Shown one piece after another: positions 58,756 through 64,000 of a stretch of DNA of 64,000 bases. The position numbers and the translations under genes are program-made. A model generated the notes under the pieces. The model was not told where the DNA came from. It saw only the letters and a list, made by a program, of their open reading frames with translations, and did no database searches. Numbering within the stretch: the first letter of the stretch is position 1; the number at the start of each line of letters is the position of its first letter. The stretch lies in the NCBI RefSeq assembly GCF_016097555.1, contig NC_054701.1:67957158-68021157 (forward strand), in the 5' to 3' direction. This stretch comes from Gigantopelta aegis (Eukaryota; Mollusca; Gastropoda; Neomphalida; Peltospiridae).

Positions 58756-59068
58756 GGGGCGGGATTTAACTCAGTCGGTTGAGTGTTAGTTTGAGGTGCT
58801 TGTGTCACAGGATTGAACCACCTCAGTGGATCCATTCGACTGATTAGGTTTTTTTTCCGTTGCAATCAGTGTACCACAACTGGTAAAAGGCCGTGGTATG
58901 TGCTTTCCTATGTGTGGGAATGTGCATATAAAAGATTTCTTGCTGAATTAGGGAAAATGTAGCAGGTTTCCTCTGATTACTACGAGTCAGAATTACCAAA
59001 TGTTTGACATCCAATAGCCGATGATTAATTAATTAATGTGCTATAGTGGTGTCGTTAAAACAAACTTG
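58756..59068 (+). mobile_element. SINE, family c, with target duplication
   Basis: The tRNA-like head is TTAACTCAGTCGGTTGAGTG, with the B-box AGGATTGAACCACC. Then follow the shared core and the GTGGTGTCGTTAAAACAAAC tail. It is flanked by TTCTTTGATCA at 58745-58755 and 59069-59079. Confidence 0.88.
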
Positions 59069-59566
59069 TTCTTTGATCATTACCAGTATCAAGTTTAACC
59101 ATGACACTGTCCTTACGTATTAGTAACAAAGTAGAACAAATGATACAGGGAGAAATTTAACACCTGTATCTGAAATCAGAACTTAATTGACTCGGTTTTG
59201 GATAGAGACGTCATTAGCATGTAAGTCTAAAGTCAAAAGTGAAGTCTGATTATCAAACTAAATGCCTGTGGTTTCAGATTTAAGAAATTGGATATTATTT
59301 TAAACACAGTACTTGGTGACTGATTGGTTGTCAAATTATGGGGGTTTTTTAAAACCATAATACACAATATAGCCCTGTCCACATATATATAAACATGATA
59401 GGCCTAGAAGACATTTGATCTAGTCCTCACACTGCCGATGCCCCTATTTATTGCTGCCCTGCCCTGCCCTTGGTTATTGCCACCCTGCCCTAGTTTGGTG
59501 CTGTATAGAAATAATAATAAGTAATGGGAAGTACATGTATGTACAGGCATGCATCCATCTGGAACA

Positions 59567-59823
59567 GCTCGGTGGTAAAGCACTCGCTTGATGCATGGTC
59601 GGTTTGGGATCGATCCCCGTTGGTGGGCCCATTGGGCTGGTATATCAAAGGTTGTGGTATGTGCTATCTTGTATTTGAGATGGTGCATATAAAAGATCCC
59701 TTATTACTAATGGAAAAATATAGCAGGTTTCCTCTCTGTGACTGTGTCAAACTGACCACACGTATGACATCCAATAGCCAATGATTAATAAATCAGTGTG
59801 CTCTAGTGGTGTCGTTAAACAAA
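59567..59823 (+). mobile_element. SINE, family b head with family a/c tail
   Basis: The head has GGTGGTAAAGCACTCGCTTG and GGGATCGATCCCCGTTGG. The tail is GTGCTCTAGTGGTGTCGTTA. It is flanked by CCATCTGGAACA and CCATCTGAAACA (59555-59566 and 59824-59835). Confidence 0.85.
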
Positions 59824-59974
59824 CCATCTGAAACAACATATTGATTGCACTGTTTTACTTCTTTATGAAACTTGTTATTAATTAATTGATCAAATGATTT
59901 CAGTGAGTACTTGGTCAATCAGAGAATCACTGGAACAGCTAATATGTTTTTAAAATCTGTTTGGCTTTGGAGTA

Positions 59975-60462
59975 ACATTGTACCATAGTAAAGGTGATAA
60001 GTGATCCGTCTTGTTCTTGTGGGCATCTTATAGAAGATACAAATCATTTCATTCCCGCCTGTCCCCTGTACAATGAACAAAGAAACAGTTTCATGTCCAA
60101 CTATTTACATCTCAATTATAAAAAGATCTTATTGAAAAATCGAGAATTTAGTGAACAAGAAAATGAAGAAATTATTAAAACTACTTTAAAATACATAACT
60201 GCTATTAACCTTTTTGCTAAAGTTTACACTAATTTTAGGCTACAAATTCCCCAATCCAATGTAAACGTTCTGCAGTTTCCTACTCACTATACCCACACTC
60301 TTTTCTCTACCCTTCTCCTTTTCTTCATCTTTGTTCAAGTCTACTATGTAAGTCTGGTGTTTAAAAATGTATCCACGTGTAAAATGTAGGGGGGGGGGTG
60401 TCTTAATATAGGCTAAGCCTGTTGACCAATCCCAATATATTTTTGTAAAATAAATAAATAAA
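59975..60462 (+). mobile_element. 5'-truncated LINE: reverse-transcriptase C-terminus and 3' tail
   Basis: The frame from 59994 reads ISDPSCSCGHLIEDTNHFIP and ACPLYNEQR, the Cys/His motif (C-x-C-x7-H-x4-C) at the end of many LINE second-frame proteins. It continues to a stop at 60389. The tail has CTTAATATAGGC and CAATCCCAATA as at 1-60 and ends in (AAAT)n. The catalytic reverse transcriptase is absent. Confidence 0.75.
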
Positions 60463-61203
60463 CCATAGGTGCCCAAAATAAATGTGACCAAAATATTCAC
60501 ACCCAAATTGACACAAACATGCTGCCCTCAAAACATTTCACCTCAAATTTCAAAACCATTGACATGTTGAGCTTTAATTGCACTAAAGTAACTAACTTGC
60601 AATGTGTTTTATTTTTTAATTTCTACAACCCTTCATCAGCTGTTGATAACCTAATATAACAAAATACAGCTGTGGCCAAAAGAGACAAAAAACCCATTGT
60701 GCCCAAATTAGTGAGACCTAAATCCCTGGGTAAAATAAACTCCTACTTAATAAATAATAATATGACAGTTCTAATCCCTGGCAGACACATGTATGTATTT
60801 AGTTTTTTCCCTAGCTTGTTTTAGCATGGTGCAGCACCATACCTCAATAGCGTAACCCCATCTTGCCTTAATCAGCACCATGCTGTCCTGAGATTAAAGG
60901 AGCCTTTTTCACTAATTAATTCTAAAATTGCCTTTATAAAACACCCATAAAGGTATTATTAATTAATAAAATATGCCTTTTATATCTTTTGCCATTAATT
61001 TATTAAAGCAAGCACATAAATTACATTAATGTTTATTTCAATTAATTTTTGTGTATTTTTAATGAAAAACAAGTGCCCCGAAAATGGTGAAAATGTCCTA
61101 AAAGTGTTTGGTCTACCATGCCTTGCCTAATTTCTAGGGAAATCACTAGTATACCACATAACACAGTGCATTGACAGTGGTGTTATTACTTCTTCTTTTC
61201 CAG
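60463..61203. other. Spacer upstream of the kinase exon
   Basis: AT-rich, with a TTCTTCTTTTCCAG acceptor at its end. It is probably the first intron or promoter-proximal region of the following gene; no other exon is visible. Confidence 0.4.
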
Positions 61204-61238
61204 GTTGTGAACAGTGTGCAGAAGACTTCAAATCCTAT

Positions 61239-61289
61239 ATGTATGATGTGGACTCTGTGAATAGAAATCCTCAGGTACCTGTAGACTAG
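61239..61289 (+). promoter_or_regulatory. Upstream open reading frame in the kinase leader
   Basis: ATG at 61239 opens a 16-codon frame (MYDVDSVNRNPQVPVD) ending in TAG at 61287-61289, 19 bases before the main ATG. It could lower translation of the kinase if this leader is used. Confidence 0.5.
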
Positions 61290-61308
61290 ATCCACCTCTT
61301 GTGACGTG

Positions 61309-61406
61309 ATGACCAAGACAAAGGATGACGTGGATGCTGACTTACCTGACACAGACCAGGCCAGCGAGTACTACGCTCTCTACGAACCCAAAGAAATTCT
61401 TGGAAG
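61309..61406 (+). CDS. PHKG: Phosphorylase b kinase gamma catalytic subunit, first coding exon (partial)
   Basis: The frame reads MTKTKDDVDADLPDTDQASE followed by YYALYEPKEILGR. In animal phosphorylase kinase gamma subunits the N-terminus has the pattern LPD..A..FY..YEPKEILGRG just before the glycine loop, which fits. The enzyme phosphorylates glycogen phosphorylase in the calcium-regulated holoenzyme that starts glycogen breakdown. The donor is GGAAG/GTAAGT after 61406, phase 2. The acceptor TTTTCCAG before 61204 makes 61204-61308 leader. An in-frame TAG at 61282-61284 upstream supports this ATG. Kinase motifs would be in exons beyond the window; none is seen up to 64000. Confidence 0.85.
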
Positions 61407-61429
61407 GTAAGTCAATTCATTTATGTTCT

Positions 61430-61830
61430 CTGGCCTCGGTGACGTCGTGGTTAGGCCATCAGTCTACAGGCTGGTAGGTACTGGGTTCGGATCCCAGTCG
61501 AGGCATAGGATTTTTAATCCAGATACCGACTCCAAACCCTGAGTGAGTGCTCCACAAGGCTCAATGGGTAGGTGTAAACCACTTGCACCGACCAGTGATC
61601 CATAACTGGTTCAACAAAGGCCATGGTTAGTGCTATCCTGCCTGTGGGAAGCGCAAATAAAAGATACCTTGCTGCCTGTCATAAAAGAGTAGCCTATGTG
61701 GTGACAGCGGGTTTCCTCTAAAAAAAAAAAACAGTATCAGAATGACCATATGTTTGACGTCCAATAGCCGATGATAAGATAAAAAATAAATGTGCTCTAG
61801 TGGCATCGTTAAGTAAAACAAACTTTATTT
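61430..61830 (+). mobile_element. SINE, family a, in the first intron of the kinase gene
   Basis: It has the head GGCCTCGGTGACGTCGTGGT, the B-box GGGTTCGGATCCCAG, the core and the GTGCTCTAGTGGCATCG tail. It starts only about 24 bp after the kinase donor. Confidence 0.88.
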
Positions 61831-61854
61831 TTTACTTTCTCATTTGTTCAGGTC

Positions 61855-64000
61855 AGGTCATAGGGCTTAATGTGCACATTCAGAGCAAGCTGTTGTAGCG
61901 CATGCCTGTCATGGGGGCAGATCCAGGACAGGAAAAGTTTGGGGTGGGTGGGAGGAATAACCGTCTGTGCTGGTAAGTGCAAGAGAACACCAGCAGCCCG
62001 ACCAGGGTCGGTAGTGGGCGGGGGAACTTGTGCTATTGAATTTTGAATATCCAGTAGGATTAAGTCCAAAATTTTAAGATTGCACAGTTTTCATGAGGTA
62101 ATTTGGTGCATTATTTGGAACAGTTCATCGAAAATAAATGGAGCTATTTGAGTAATTTTGACTTAGTTTGCCAAATAGTGGCTCATATTCATTTATGTAT
62201 GTACATGTATTGTTATTATCTTCTTTTTTTCCTTCTGTTTGTGATTATATCCAAGTACAGTTCGCACACATCCTGGAAAATCTTGATATGTGTTTAAAAA
62301 TAAAGTTCACCCTGAATATGTACATATTCTGGAAAGTCCTGTAATAAAATACCATAAATAATTTTTACATTTTTTTGTTGTTATGGAGATAAACAATCTA
62401 TATCAACGATTTACCGGTAATCACTTTTTTTTTTTAAATGGAAAAAAAGCTGATGTTTTCTTGTGATGTACAATGTCAGACACATCAAACTTTTAATCAT
62501 CATAATTGTGATGCTTACATGCATGTACTTACATGTAACGCAATAGTTTATGTGGCCATAACCACCGAATGTGCACAGTATCTTGACATTGCCAGACTGG
62601 CGTCATGGAAATTCTGAAAACTCATGGAATTTGCAAAAGTCATTTTTCAGTCCAGGGGCCTAATTCTCTTAGGCTCTGCTAGACAACAAAGCATCCTCTT
62701 TGCAAGTCTTTTAGCATTGCACTATGAAATCGCAAAGTTGCGAGAGTTTAGTGAATTAGGCCCATGATTTCCAGGTGTTGATTTTGGTCATGGAAATTGA
62801 AAATGGGTCTAGAATTATTATTTTTTAATTTAATTTTTCTTTGTTACGCTTTCCTTTCTCTTTTTTTTTCTTTTCCTTTGGTGGGAGTGGGGGTCTATCA
62901 CAACCTTTGACATACCCGTAATGGGGCACTGGTTGGGATGGTAAAAATCCAAGTCCATTCAGAGCAGTTAATTTTGTTACTAATCACACTTTAGGTGAGC
63001 ACTCTGTCATGATATATGTCCCACCCTTACCTTAATTGCTAATGCAGTTCTAATTTAAGTTAACAGGATTAACACATCCACTGAAATTCATCAGTTGTCA
63101 AGTTATTTTGACAAGCTTGCATGTATATACAGGGCACATTTTAATCAACCGATTCTGTTTGTGAATTGGTTATGCAAATTTTACTCAGACGAACCACCAG
63201 TTGATTATGTTTTGAACCTGTATATATTTAATTTTAACAGATGGTAACCATTTACCCCCCCCCCCCCCAATTTTTTAATTTAAAAATAAATAAATTGTAA
63301 ACTGATTTTAGACACTGTAACAATACTATATCATTTACAAAATTAATTATAAAAACCTTTGGCATGTCAGTATTATTGTACAAAATAGCAGTACACATGT
63401 ATGTTACATGTTAGAGTATTTACTGATTACGTTATTGAACAGTCGATAAACCTATAGTCCTTCCCACAGGAATTGCCTTTTTTCGTACTATGAAATTTAC
63501 TACAGTACATGTAAGTTATTTATTTCTGAGCTGATTGTTTTCTAAATTGCACGCAAAAATAGTATTGTTTTGTTATTTCCAAAACACTTCTACTTTACTT
63601 TTTACATCAAACCAAACTGAAATTATTGACAAAACACATTTTTGTTGGAGGATGGGACAGACTATACATGTAGGTATAAACCATATGAACCAACCTAAGA
63701 GTTAAAATATTTGCTGTGATATTTTGGTGATTTTTATCTAAAAATGGTCTACCTTTATCAGACCCTTTACAATCACAGTACTCAAACTTACTTTTAGATG
63801 GCTCAAATGAATCATAAAGAAAATGAAATAATGGACAATAAAATTTAACAATTGGGTTACTGATGGTTGAACACCTTAGTGTAACAAAGCTGGGTGGAAA
63901 GTTGTCAACAATGGGTGGAAAGTTTCTCAACCAAAGGACTAAACAGTTAATGTTATGACCGCCGGAGTGTAATCACCTAGATTCAACACCTGGTTTCACA
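61855..64000. other. Intron DNA with dispersed repeats
   Basis: 61905-62060 matches 24710-24860. 62895-63015 is a SINE family-d relic (minus). 63452-63680 matches 4999-5230. A C run is at 63257-63268. No further kinase exon was recognised. Confidence 0.5.

Overview
This is metazoan nuclear DNA, most likely from a mollusc (inferred from exon-intron structure, AT-rich introns, C2H2 zinc-finger genes, a phosphorylase-kinase gamma start, and dense tRNA-derived SINEs and short inverted-repeat transposons). There are no operons, prokaryotic signals, rRNA genes or functional tRNA genes. The window is repeat-rich. Only three host genes are supported, all on the + strand.

Left end (1-8066): the 3' part of a zinc-finger gene, with six exons each carrying two fingers. 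Every splice junction is in phase 1, and exons 1-5 are multiples of 3, so any of them can be skipped without breaking the frame. The sixth exon ends with an acidic tail and a stop. The 5' exons lie outside the window.

Middle left (8067-36200): no host gene recognised. This part holds short terminal-inverted-repeat (TIR) elements of Tc1, hAT-like, TTAA-type and Mutator-like character, long poly-G/poly-C runs, and a decayed minus-strand Mutator-like element (29472-32472) coding for a PHD-like finger, an OTU protease domain and a MULE transposase.

Centre (36314-45654): a second zinc-finger gene with two shared 5' exons (an unrecognised N-terminal region, then a Lys/Thr-rich region with an AT-hook-like GRP core). 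Two large candidate alternative last exons follow, coding for nine and eight fingers. Both acceptors fit the same phase-1 donor, and each exon has its own AATAAA. Its introns hold Harbinger-like MITEs, a dead Tc1 element, a SINE and palindromes.

Right (46000-61200): SINE clusters, an apparently intact Tc1 transposase (50446-51453), a MULE transposase remnant, and a run of long-inverted-repeat elements. Three of these have exact 9-bp target duplications, and one carries the start of a RecQ-type helicase gene, resembling a plant Pack-MULE.

Far right (61204-61406): the first coding exon of a phosphorylase b kinase gamma gene, which continues past the window. All functional statements come from reading motifs; no database search was possible.
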